Origin: a virus
DNA: 43,675 nucleotides
Virus record (IMG/VR): IMGVR_UViG_3300046167_000033
Location: 1 to 43,675 of that record
Reading direction: 5' to 3' (one strand)
The first letter of the stretch is position 1; the number at the start of each line of letters is the position of its first letter. The notes beneath the pieces were generated by a model. That model was not told the origin of the DNA, searched no databases, and saw only the letters and a list, made by a program, of their open reading frames with translations. Shown piece after piece: positions 37,309-43,210 of this stretch. Made by a program: the position numbers and the translations under genes.

Positions 37309-38157
37309 TTATGCAGCCTCCAAAGTAATAAACTTGTCATCACTAACCCACTTGCTTACCTCTTGCTCACGTGACCACATGCTTACGGCCTGTGTGTCGT
37401 TGCCAGTGTTACGAAGGTTGAAACCATTACGCTCATCAGCATACGATGCATAGTTGGTGAAGGCAGAATACAATGCCCACTTATTGTGACCACGCTGTGA
37501 AGCCTCTTGCATGTACAAGCTGTACATCTTCTCAGACTTACGCTTAGATGCAATCATGCTGTCAAGCAGTGAGCTTACATCTACGTACTTCAGGTCAGTC
37601 TGTGCCCACACTTGCATCTTGCTGGCTTCCTCATAGAAGTCCTTACGTGCTCGTGTCAGTTCGTAGATGAAACTTTCCATAGTAAAGTTAGATGTGTTCT
37701 TCTTACGCACTTTGTCATACTCCCCTCTAATCATTCCATTGGTACAAAAGAAATCAATGGCACCAAAGTACACCTGATTGCTGCACGATCCGTCAATACC
37801 ATGTAATGATATGATACGATTGCCAATCTCAGTGCTGTGTTTGTCTGTCTCAATGACAGTCTTCATGTTGGGCAGGGTAATGTCAAGCATAGCCCATGCC
37901 CCATTACGTGCAGTACGCCAATGTGTGTTGGCATTTGCTAACTCATGGTCAGACAATTCTTCTGTCACTGTGTCAAGGACACCACGGTAGAAGTCGCCAT
38001 GTGATGCACAAGTAAACGTGTTACCTACTACGCCAAGGTATTCACCTGATGTAGCATTGATGACGTACTTCTTGTCTTTCACCTTGGTAGGCTCAAAAGC
38101 TACGTCAAAGTCCATGTAATCAGGTACGATATCTGGGTGATTAAAATCAAAAGCCAT
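37309..38157 (-). CDS. DUF932-like phage protein
   Basis: About 282 residues, from ATG 38157 with AAGGAG upstream. A longer frame to 38226 lacks signals. N-terminal part VINATSGEYLGVVGNTFTCA and central part HGIDGSCSNQVYFGAIDFFCTNGMIRG match the general pattern of DUF932/TIGR03299 phage-plasmid proteins. That assignment is from memory and moderately sure. Function of the family is unknown; genes of this type lie beside replication and recombination genes. It ends 3 nt before the integrase start. Confidence 0.7.
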   Translation of the reverse strand: MAFDFNHPDIVPDYMDFDVAFEPTKVKDKKYVINATSGEYLGVVGNTFTCASHGDFYRGVLDTVTEELSDHELANANTHWRTARNGAWAMLDITLPNMKTVIETDKHSTEIGNRIISLHGIDGSCSNQVYFGAIDFFCTNGMIRGEYDKVRKKNTSNFTMESFIYELTRARKDFYEEASKMQVWAQTDLKYVDVSSLLDSMIASKRKSEKMYSLYMQEASQRGHNKWALYSAFTNYASYADERNGFNLRNTGNDTQAVSMWSREQEVSKWVSDDKFITLEAA

Positions 38158-38239
38158 ACTATTTTTCTCCTTATGATAAGTATGTGGCAACTGTGCCATA
38201 GTTATGTAAGATATACAATGCCCCACTAAGGGGTGTTAG

Positions 38240-38623
38240 TTATTTGTAGAACAGGTGTGACCCATAAGTCACAGTGTACTCTAGTTTGTCAGCCCAATAT
38301 GGACGTACATAGTTTGCGTGATAGTGCGTTGCACCTTGTGTCATGTCTATTGTGCCTTGCAGTACATCTACAGCTACCATCTGAGCATAAGCCCATGCAT
38401 ATGCCTCACGTGGCCTGTCACTTTTACCGTCACAGTACCAACTGAACTGACATGTGCCATCCTTGCGTGATTGTTTAACCACAGAGCACACGTCATTGGG
38501 AAACTTGTTGGACTGCACACGGTTCATGACTACCTGTGCTACGGCATACTGCCCAACCATACTATCGTTACGTGCCTCAAAGTATACGTTTAGTGCAAGG
38601 CACATCAATGCTGCTTCAATCAT
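38240..38623 (-). CDS. SleB/CwlJ-type cell wall hydrolase, probable endolysin
   Basis: A 127-residue hydrolase_2 family enzyme. The catalytic Glu is E16 in NVYFEARND, followed by GQYAVAQVVMNRV, FPNDVCSVVKQ and CQFSWYCDG, which match the family along nearly its whole length. It cleaves peptidoglycan and is the only lysin seen. No signal peptide is visible, so it needs a holin; candidates lie on the other arm at 15594-16339. Start behind AAAAGGAAAGACAA. It is transcribed with early genes, unusual for a lysin. Confidence 0.9.
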   Translation of the reverse strand: MIEAALMCLALNVYFEARNDSMVGQYAVAQVVMNRVQSNKFPNDVCSVVKQSRKDGTCQFSWYCDGKSDRPREAYAWAYAQMVAVDVLQGTIDMTQGATHYHANYVRPYWADKLEYTVTYGSHLFYK

Positions 38624-38685
38624 TTGTCTTTCCTTTTAGGTAAAGGTGTACCTGACCAATCATCACATGGATCATCAGGCGGCAT
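38620..38685 (-). CDS. Possible 21-residue microgene coupled to lysin
   Basis: ATG 38685 overlaps the stop region of the upstream gene, and its TGA overlaps the lysin start (ATGA). The product (MPPDDPCDDWSGTPLPKRKD) is short and acidic then basic. Couplings on both sides are the only evidence. Confidence 0.35.
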   Translation of the reverse strand: MPPDDPCDDWSGTPLPKRKDK

Positions 38686-39028
38686 CGGTTTCTGATCCAG
38701 ATGAGTAGACTGATATGAATATACGTGTACCATCGCCATCGCTTTCGCTGTCTGAGATGAGGCGTACTTCATTACCTGCATCGGCATATTGCTTTAGCTT
38801 TTGTATACTAAGCATCGTGTCACCACGACCTGATCGTCTGAAGAAGTTTATGTCTGCTTCCTCACCGTCTATGTACTCACCTATCACAGTGAGCTTGTTA
38901 CCTTGCTCAAAGAAAGGGTCAGTATATTTCATGCCAAAGTCATCCCACATGAACTGTTTTACAGTTTTGTTAGCATTGATCTCTGACTTGTTCAACATAC
39001 GTTCAGTTAGTTTTATATTAGCTGCCAT
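38675..39028 (-). CDS. Hypothetical protein of the early operon
   Basis: A 117-residue protein behind AGGAGAAAGCA. Alpha/beta pattern with a polar C-terminal end (RIFISVYSSGSETDAA). No domain recognised. It lies between a Cys-containing small protein and the lysin gene and is likely co-transcribed with both. Confidence 0.65.
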   Translation of the reverse strand: MAANIKLTERMLNKSEINANKTVKQFMWDDFGMKYTDPFFEQGNKLTVIGEYIDGEEADINFFRRSGRGDTMLSIQKLKQYADAGNEVRLISDSESDGDGTRIFISVYSSGSETDAA

Positions 39029-39037
39029 TGCTTTCTC

Positions 39038-39277
39038 CTATTGCAATACTACTGGTGCATCATAGACATAACCAATGTCTGCATACTCGTCTGCTTCGTA
39101 TTCTGCACATGATACGAACTCTACTTCTTTGTCAGGGTGAATGTGCTTTGCCATTAGGACTGCCATGCTGCAAGCACTTGCCCAGCTATCAATGGCAGGA
39201 AAGGTATCATCAAGTGTGATACAACTCTCCTGTCCATCAATCTCTAAGACAATTTCATATGCCTTAATGCTTGGCAT
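39038..39277 (-). CDS. Small acidic hypothetical protein
   Basis: I choose ATG 39277 (MPSIKAYEIVLEIDGQES), which overlaps the upstream gene's end by 14 nt. The longer frame to 39349 lies inside that gene. The 79-residue product is acidic with a beta start, an ASACSMAVLMAKH helix and an acidic end. Similar small proteins are common in marine phage early regions; function unknown. Confidence 0.62.
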   Translation of the reverse strand: MPSIKAYEIVLEIDGQESCITLDDTFPAIDSWASACSMAVLMAKHIHPDKEVEFVSCAEYEADEYADIGYVYDAPVVLQ

Positions 39278-39554
39278 TATAGTACCATGCACGATCATCA
39301 TTAGGCAGAACACATGGCTTCCAATGGCATGGTCTGTCCTCGTATTCATCGTGCTTTTGTGCCTTGAAACTAAATGTCTCCTTTAACGAATACGCTTTGT
39401 GCCGCAAGTCAGCTAACGTACTCAGGTTTACGTCAAACATTTCTGCTGCGTCATCTAGCATACGGTCTAACGCATTGTACAACTCAAGCATTTCTAATGC
39501 TTTGTCCTCTTGTAATAGGTATGTTACTGGCTCTTGTGTTTTTTTCTTAGTCAT
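39264..39554 (-). CDS. Helical hypothetical protein
   Basis: A 96-residue, mostly helical protein behind AAGGAGATCCAGAT. Includes ALEMLELYNALDRMLDDAAE and a C-terminal WKP-rich tail. Overlaps the following gene's chosen start by 14 nt. No domain recognised. Confidence 0.62.
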   Translation of the reverse strand: MTKKKTQEPVTYLLQEDKALEMLELYNALDRMLDDAAEMFDVNLSTLADLRHKAYSLKETFSFKAQKHDEYEDRPCHWKPCVLPNDDRAWYYNAKH

Positions 39555-39566
39555 ATCTGGATCTCC

Positions 39567-39788
39567 TTATCCTGCAAAATGAAATAGTTTGTTAGGGTTG
39601 TACGCATGTTCAACGTACAAGGTACGCTTGCCAAAGTGATAGGCGTTCATGCTATCCAATGGTTGATACTTAAACCATCCACGTGACGTTACCTTACGTT
39701 TACGGTACAAGCCCTTACGTCCAAGGACATTGAAACGAAAACCTTTTGTGCCATCATTCAATGGCTTAGTTGCGAATATTACAAACAT
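39567..39788 (-). CDS. Small basic hypothetical protein
   Basis: I choose ATG 39788 (MFVIFATKPLNDGTKGFRFN) because GGAG lies 7 nt upstream. The 73-residue product is basic and aromatic with a beta-rich pattern, possibly nucleic-acid-binding. It overlaps the stop of the preceding gene (39779) by 10 nt. Confidence 0.65.
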   Translation of the reverse strand: MFVIFATKPLNDGTKGFRFNVLGRKGLYRKRKVTSRGWFKYQPLDSMNAYHFGKRTLYVEHAYNPNKLFHFAG

Positions 39789-40150
39789 GTTTGTACTCCT
39801 TCTGCTTGTATTGTTGGTATCTTGTCGGTCACAGTTAGCCATGCCCGACTTGCTTCGTATACAGGTTCTTCTGTCTGCTTGTCAACAAAAGATGCATACT
39901 TGTATGGGTTGTAAGTTATAGTGTCCAACATTGGACGGTTTGTATAACGAAAAAATGTGGCATCACCACGCACAAAGGCATGGACATTTTTCCTGCCCTC
40001 ACTGAGTACACGATTACGCCCCGACTGACGCACTACAAACTTAGGGTTTTCAATGTGTACTTCGTCAGTGTGTACCATAACTCTGCCTGTCCTACATGAA
40101 CGAACAGAGAATGTTTTCTTATGTAGATTGAAGTATACTTCAACTCTCAT
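39779..40150 (-). CDS. Basic hypothetical protein containing a dyad site
   Basis: ATG 40150 is chosen because GAGGAG lies 7 nt upstream; the earlier in-frame ATG and the start at 40198 lie inside the preceding 50-residue gene. The 123-residue product has a basic beta-rich start (RVEVYFNLHKKTFSVRSC). The 14-bp dyad at 39923-39936 lies inside it and encodes RPMLDT. No family recognised. Confidence 0.6.
   Translation of the reverse strand: MRVEVYFNLHKKTFSVRSCRTGRVMVHTDEVHIENPKFVVRQSGRNRVLSEGRKNVHAFVRGDATFFRYTNRPMLDTITYNPYKYASFVDKQTEEPVYEASRAWLTVTDKIPTIQAEGVQTCL
39923..39936. promoter_or_regulatory. Dyad site 1, GTCCAACATTGGAC
   Basis: Inside the gene at 39779-40150, encoding RPMLDT on the minus strand. 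Flank GGTTT on the plus side matches other copies. Confidence 0.75.
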
Positions 40151-40292
40151 CATCACTCTCCTCAAACTCAACAGACAACGTAAAGGCAAAGTTGCCATCG
40201 TTTGTATATCCCATGTCTGTAATTTTTTCGTGTATCATCTCTGCCAAGAAATCAAACTCTTGGTTTGTGAAATCATTGAGAATTACTGTCAT
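40140..40292 (-). CDS. 50-residue acidic microgene
   Basis: ATG 40292 follows AAAGGTAAGTCTG; TGA ends at 40140 inside the next gene. The product starts MTVILNDFTNQEFDFLAEMI and ends in an acidic tail (EFEESDDES). The frame fills the only gap between two genes and overlaps both, arguing that it is real. Function unknown. Confidence 0.6.
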   Translation of the reverse strand: MTVILNDFTNQEFDFLAEMIHEKITDMGYTNDGNFAFTLSVEFEESDDES

Positions 40293-40467
40293 CAGACTTA
40301 CCTTTCAGTTTTGTTATCACAAATAAGTATACGTATATCTGAATGTATATACACCAGATAGTGAAGGTGTCCACACCTCTCACGTCATAGCCTACACTGT
40401 GCATGATTACAATAGTAATTAGCATAGCAAAGTAGCCAGCGAAAGGTGTGAACAATAGGTAGAGCAT
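40273..40467 (-). CDS. Small membrane protein with two hydrophobic helices
   Basis: A 64-residue protein with two likely transmembrane segments (about 3-25, LLFTPFAGYFAMLITIVIMH, and about 33-53, TFTIWCIYIQIYVYLFVI) and a short polar tail. Starts as TAATG overlap with the upstream HTH-like gene. Could be a superinfection-exclusion or lysis-control protein; no motif supports a choice. Confidence 0.6.
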   Translation of the reverse strand: MLYLLFTPFAGYFAMLITIVIMHSVGYDVRGVDTFTIWCIYIQIYVYLFVITKLKGKSDDSNSQ

Positions 40468-40799
40468 TAGCTATGCTGCGCCAACTTTGCGTCAATGTCC
40501 TGAATGAATGTTGCATACATTTTACGTTGACGTAGTAATGTTGCACGTTGATTTTTATTCTTAATCAAGCCAAGTGTTTTAAGAACACTAACACGGTACA
40601 CTACACGATTGTAATACTCATTTGTTTCATCAGCAATTTGACGATGCGTTTTAGTTTTCCAATTCGCAAGAATGTAATCATCTAACGGCGCATAGTTGTA
40701 CGTGTATTCTGTAGCACGTTTCATGTGAAAGGTGTGTTGTACATACAGGTTTGGGTTAGATGATTTTACTACGGGACGTGTTGATGTTGCGTTTGTCAT
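40467..40799 (-). CDS. Putative helix-turn-helix DNA-binding protein
   Basis: A 110-residue basic protein. Residues about 40-80 (LDDYILANWKTKTHRQIADE, then YYNRVVYRVSVLKTLGLI) look like a helix-turn-helix: a helix, turn and recognition-helix pattern with IADE as the positioning part. The C-terminal 30 residues are basic and helical. Start behind AGGAGCTAACACA. It lies among the dyad sites of this early region, so it is a candidate for the protein that binds them. Confidence 0.6.
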   Translation of the reverse strand: MTNATSTRPVVKSSNPNLYVQHTFHMKRATEYTYNYAPLDDYILANWKTKTHRQIADETNEYYNRVVYRVSVLKTLGLIKNKNQRATLLRQRKMYATFIQDIDAKLAQHS

Positions 40800-40810
40800 T
40801 GTGTTAGCTC

Positions 40811-40924
40811 CTATGCTACTTTTTTACGAAGGTTAAGTTTAGTTTGACGTGCTACTTTACGATCACGTTTCCAATCGTCGTTACGTTTAGACTGTCCAAC
40901 ATTGGACGGTTTTCGTTTAGTCAT
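40811..40924 (-). CDS. 37-residue basic microgene
   Basis: ATG 40924 overlaps the previous gene by 8 nt; stop TAG at 40813-40811. The product MTKRKPSNVGQSKRNDDWKR and its tail are strongly basic. It contains the dyad at 40894-40907. No clear ribosome-binding site, so translation would rely on coupling. Possibly a nucleic-acid-binding peptide. Confidence 0.5.
   Translation of the reverse strand: MTKRKPSNVGQSKRNDDWKRDRKVARQTKLNLRKKVA
40894..40907. promoter_or_regulatory. Dyad site 2, GTCCAACATTGGAC
   Basis: Inside the 37-residue gene at 40811-40924, encoding PSNVGQS on the minus strand, a different frame from site 1. Confidence 0.75.
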
Positions 40925-41087
40925 CTTGATAAAGTTTTGCATCTCGCATCGCATTGAGATTGTCCTTTCTTCGGTTGTGTTTAGCCTTGCTACCTTTCTT
41001 AGGCGGCACGACTTGTGGTGATTTACGCTCCTGTAACATTGCCTTTGCCACAGGGTTTCGGTATGTTACAGAAGTTTTCTTAGCCAT
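40917..41087 (-). CDS. Small basic protein, 56 residues
   Basis: ATG 41087 (MAKKTSVTYRNPVAKAMLQE) overlaps the upstream gene by 8 nt (ATGGCTAA). Product is rich in Lys, Arg and Asn with KHNRRKDNLNAMRD near the end. Basic composition suggests nucleic-acid binding. The alternative longer start at 41099 has no better signal. Confidence 0.55.
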   Translation of the reverse strand: MAKKTSVTYRNPVAKAMLQERKSPQVVPPKKGSKAKHNRRKDNLNAMRDAKLYQDD

Positions 41088-41709
41088 GTTCAAATCCATA
41101 TGTTATACATTCAACGTGGTAACGTGATACCACATCGCCAGTATCCAAGGCACGGTTGGCACGATTACCTGCCACGTATTTACACCATGTATTCCACCAG
41201 TATTCACTGCCCTCTTGCTGCGTCAGTTCGACATACTGCTCAACTTTCTTGCGTACTGTAGCGGGTTTCATGCCTGATGGCGGTGTCTTCACAAGGTTAG
41301 GTGATATACCCAATCGCTTGATATTGTGGCTGTCTATACATGCCACATTGAAGCCAAGGCATTGAGCTAGGAAGGCAGCTTTGACCATGCCAAGGTTAGG
41401 TACAGCCATGAACAATTGTATGACATCAGCACATGCTTCCACACTGTCATAACCTTTGGTGTCTACTATGTGGTACAGCTTGCCATACAAGAACTCTTTG
41501 TTCTCGTTTAGGTACTCGTAGCCATCAGCTTTCTTACCCCACAAGCAATCAGCTTGGTAGAAGTCACGTTCTACTTTGACCATGCTGCCACGGACTGTGG
41601 ACAAGCCAGCTTGGATTGTGAGCAGTACAAACAAGCCAGTGTTTACCAAGGCATCTGGGCCACGCCATTTTACGAAAGCTTTGATCTCATTTACATCACG
41701 TTGATACAT
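41080..41709 (-). CDS. Hypothetical protein with helix-hairpin-helix-like core
   Basis: A 209-residue protein behind AAAGGACGATACG. Residues about 101-128 (MAVPNLGMVKAAFLAQCLGF then VACIDSHN) resemble the helix-hairpin-helix and following Asp of HhH-GPD DNA glycosylases such as endonuclease III, although the family's iron-sulfur Cys set is absent. It could therefore be a DNA-base-flipping or structure-binding protein. Transcribed from a predicted promoter at 41826-41799, with the dyad and a hairpin in its leader. Confidence 0.65.
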   Translation of the reverse strand: MYQRDVNEIKAFVKWRGPDALVNTGLFVLLTIQAGLSTVRGSMVKVERDFYQADCLWGKKADGYEYLNENKEFLYGKLYHIVDTKGYDSVEACADVIQLFMAVPNLGMVKAAFLAQCLGFNVACIDSHNIKRLGISPNLVKTPPSGMKPATVRKKVEQYVELTQQEGSEYWWNTWCKYVAGNRANRALDTGDVVSRYHVECITYGFEHG

Positions 41710-41728
41710 CGTATCGTCCTTTTAAAGT

Positions 41729-41750
41729 GATAGCTAGCCTTACGGCTATC
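41729..41750 (-). promoter_or_regulatory. Alternative leader hairpins before the HhH-like gene
   Basis: GATAGC (41729-41734) and GCTATC (41745-41750) can pair; alternatively TAGCC (41735-41739) pairs with GGCTA (41744-41748). The two stems are mutually exclusive. They lie between the dyad and the ribosome-binding site of the gene starting at 41709, so a switch in leader structure is possible but unproven. Confidence 0.45.
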
Positions 41751-41753
41751 TTT

Positions 41754-41767
41754 GTCCAACATTGGAC
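41754..41767. promoter_or_regulatory. Dyad site 3, GTCCAACATTGGAC
   Basis: Lies in the leader of the gene at 41709, 31 nt downstream of the -10 box at 41799-41804. In the leftward sense it reads GTCCAATGTTGGAC. Confidence 0.8.
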
Positions 41768-41798
41768 GGTTTCAATTTGGTAGTTAGTATATGTATAT

Positions 41799-41826
41799 GT
41801 TATATATACTTTCACTAAAGTATCAA
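41799..41826 (-). promoter_or_regulatory. Leftward sigma70-like promoter with downstream dyad
   Basis: On the minus strand TTGATA (41826-41821) and TATAAC (41804-41799) are 16 nt apart. The -35 side lies in a 21-nt repeat shared with the promoter at 42130-42102. The dyad follows at about +25 to +38. Confidence 0.75.
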
Positions 41827-41842
41827 GTATATATAACTTATA

Positions 41843-42037
41843 CTATACATAAAGTTCAGCTTGCTCCGCTTCACTCATTCCTGTAATGAGGAACTCACGT
41901 TCCACTGCTGACAAGTTAGGCATTGCCTCTTGGATGAGCATACCCTCACGCCATAGCAAGTATTCATGCATGGTAACGTCAAGTTTCATTGTGTTTTTAA
42001 CACCAGAAACGATTGATCTACGAGTAATTTCCATCAT
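41843..42037 (-). CDS. Small hypothetical protein, 64 residues
   Basis: Short alpha-rich protein (LDVTMHEYLLWREGMLIQEA; LSAVEREFLITGMSEAEQAE). Starts at ATGATG 42037 or 42034 with no clear Shine-Dalgarno. The pattern recalls a small conserved marine-phage protein ending in acidic-aromatic residues, function unknown. It is the only gene after the promoter at 42130-42102. Confidence 0.62.
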   Translation of the reverse strand: MMEITRRSIVSGVKNTMKLDVTMHEYLLWREGMLIQEAMPNLSAVEREFLITGMSEAEQAELYV

Positions 42038-42057
42038 TTTTAAATCCCGTTTAAAGT

Positions 42058-42071
42058 GTCCAACATTGGAC
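42058..42071. promoter_or_regulatory. Dyad site 4, GTCCAACATTGGAC
   Basis: Intergenic, 30 nt downstream of the -10 box at 42102-42107 and about 20 nt before the start at 42037. Same spacing as site 3. Confidence 0.8.
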
Positions 42072-42101
42072 GGTTTCAGTTATCTTTAGTATTATACATA
42101 T

Positions 42102-42130
42102 GTTATATAACACTTTCACTAAAGTATCAA
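42102..42130 (-). promoter_or_regulatory. Leftward sigma70-like promoter with downstream dyad (second copy)
   Basis: On the minus strand TTGATA (42130-42125) and TATAAC (42107-42102) are 17 nt apart. Shares the 21-nt repeat with the promoter at 41826-41799, with the dyad about 30 nt downstream. Confidence 0.77.
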
Positions 42131-42152
42131 GTGTTTATATAACTATGTAATA

Positions 42153-42320
42153 CTACTTGTCAAGAGGACGTTCACAAATTGTGATAAACCCCAACATTGC
42201 AACGGGAACCGCAATGCCAATGAGTATGTGCAAGTGACCATTGAGTGATACAACGGCAATGGTCAAATAGGTAAGTAATACAAGTATTACAGACCAAGCA
42301 ATAGCGAGAATAATTTTCAT
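42153..42320 (-). CDS. Small membrane protein with two spans
   Basis: ATG 42320 (MKIILAIAWSVILVLLTYLT) is preferred: its ATGA overlaps the previous stop and AAGGA lies just upstream. The 55-residue protein has two hydrophobic helices (about 2-24 and 30-47) and a short charged end. Probable inner-membrane protein; function unknown. Confidence 0.62.
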   Translation of the reverse strand: MKIILAIAWSVILVLLTYLTIAVVSLNGHLHILIGIAVPVAMLGFITICERPLDK

Positions 42321-42517
42321 GATACATCCTTCCATCCACTATCGTAGATAAGTGTTGGTTCACGTTTCTTTAACTCTTTAGGAGTTAATGTGTTATCAAT
42401 CAAAGTGTCCAATGTTGGACGGTTCATGTCCTCTGCGAGTTCACAGAACTGTGACATAGCAGCGTCAAGCTGTGATTGCTCAACGCTGGCTTTGGTGTTA
42501 GGTACTTTGTACCTCAT
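42317..42517 (-). CDS. Small hypothetical protein containing a dyad site
   Basis: A 66-residue acidic helical protein whose ATG overlaps the previous stop (ATGA). The dyad at 42407-42420 lies inside and encodes RPTLDT in the frame also used at 39923. Ends GWKDVS. No family recognised. Confidence 0.6.
   Translation of the reverse strand: MRYKVPNTKASVEQSQLDAAMSQFCELAEDMNRPTLDTLIDNTLTPKELKKREPTLIYDSGWKDVS
42407..42420. promoter_or_regulatory. Dyad site 5, GTCCAATGTTGGAC
   Basis: Inside the gene at 42317-42517, in the inverted centre form (TG on the plus strand) but with the same outer flank GGTT. Encodes RPTLDT. Confidence 0.75.
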
Positions 42518-43089
42518 GCAGCAGCCTTTTGACGATCAGCCAATACCTCAAGTAAATCATTTATGATTTCTTCAAGGTCAACTTCGTTGAGTTCAGCCTG
42601 AGCAATAACAGCATTTACAATGGCTGTTTTGGAGTAACGCTGTTTAGGTGCATCAGCCTTTGGCTGTTCAGTAGGCTCAGACTGTCCAACATTGGACGCT
42701 TCACCTTCGGTGGTTTCAGCATCATCTGCTTTAGCAGCCTTACGCATTGCAGCTTGTAAAGCTGTCAGTGATGAACCTTTAAAATTGCCATTGGCAATAA
42801 ACTCACGACACTCTTTTTCGTTTTCAACGAACCACAAAGCCTCTGAACGACGGCGACGATCAATCTGCTGAATACCATGAGTCCGAAGGACATGTGTTGG
42901 TATTTGACCGCTGTCTACGGTAGACTGAGCCTTCAACTCTTGTAAGAGTTTACCCAACCTTGTATCAAAACCATTCTCTTTGATGGTTTGCTTGAGGCTG
43001 TTCACTTGACGCCAAATTGATCCAAGGGCTTTGCCCTCTTTTACCAATGCTGAGATTGAAGTACCTGAAGTCGTTGTTGAGTTTTTCAT
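42514..43089 (-). CDS. First early gene, hypothetical protein with basic centre
   Basis: A 191-residue protein behind AAAAGGATAAACCG. An N-terminal helical region (about 15-65) precedes a highly basic run QIDRRRRSEALWFVENEKE (about 74-92). A Glu/Pro/Ala-rich linker contains the dyad (encoding ASNVGQS), and an acidic helical C-terminus ends near LADRQ. As promoter-proximal gene of the leftward arm it may be an early regulator or host-takeover protein. The basic patch suggests nucleic-acid binding. No family recognised. Confidence 0.65.
   Translation of the reverse strand: MKNSTTTSGTSISALVKEGKALGSIWRQVNSLKQTIKENGFDTRLGKLLQELKAQSTVDSGQIPTHVLRTHGIQQIDRRRRSEALWFVENEKECREFIANGNFKGSSLTALQAAMRKAAKADDAETTEGEASNVGQSEPTEQPKADAPKQRYSKTAIVNAVIAQAELNEVDLEEIINDLLEVLADRQKAAA
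42684..42697. promoter_or_regulatory. Dyad site 6, GTCCAACATTGGAC
   Basis: Inside the first early gene (42514-43089), encoding ASNVGQS on the minus strand, the same frame as site 2. Confidence 0.75.
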
Positions 43090-43106
43090 CGGTTTATCCT
43101 TTTATC

Positions 43107-43185
43107 TATATTCTGTTTATATGAGAGAACCTATATCTCTCACAAATAGTGAGATATAGTTCTCTTTATAAACGAGTAGAATATA
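43107..43185. promoter_or_regulatory. Long imperfect inverted repeat before the first early gene
   Basis: The core GAGAAC..TATATCTC..CAC (43125-43143) pairs with GTGAGATATAGTTCTC (43149-43164) with two bulged bases. Outer arms GTTTATA/TATAAAC and TATATTCT/AGAATATA continue the symmetry. It lies in the leader or promoter of the gene starting at 43089. A TTGACA on the minus strand (43201-43196) is adjacent, but I see no well-spaced -10. Confidence 0.65.
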
Positions 43186-43210
43186 GTATAAGTTCTGTCA
43201 AGTCGGTTCT

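Larger units (their letters stand above)
41808..42132 (-). repeat. 21-nt promoter repeat, two copies
   Basis: Positions 41808-41828 and 42112-42132 are identical (plus strand begins ACTTTCACTAAAG). Each supplies the -35 region and most of the spacer of a leftward promoter. The two promoter-dyad blocks look duplicated. Confidence 0.85.

Noticed and set aside
38221-38233. Terminator after the lysin gene
   Set aside because: The CCCC/GGGG stem is only 4 bp with no U-run.
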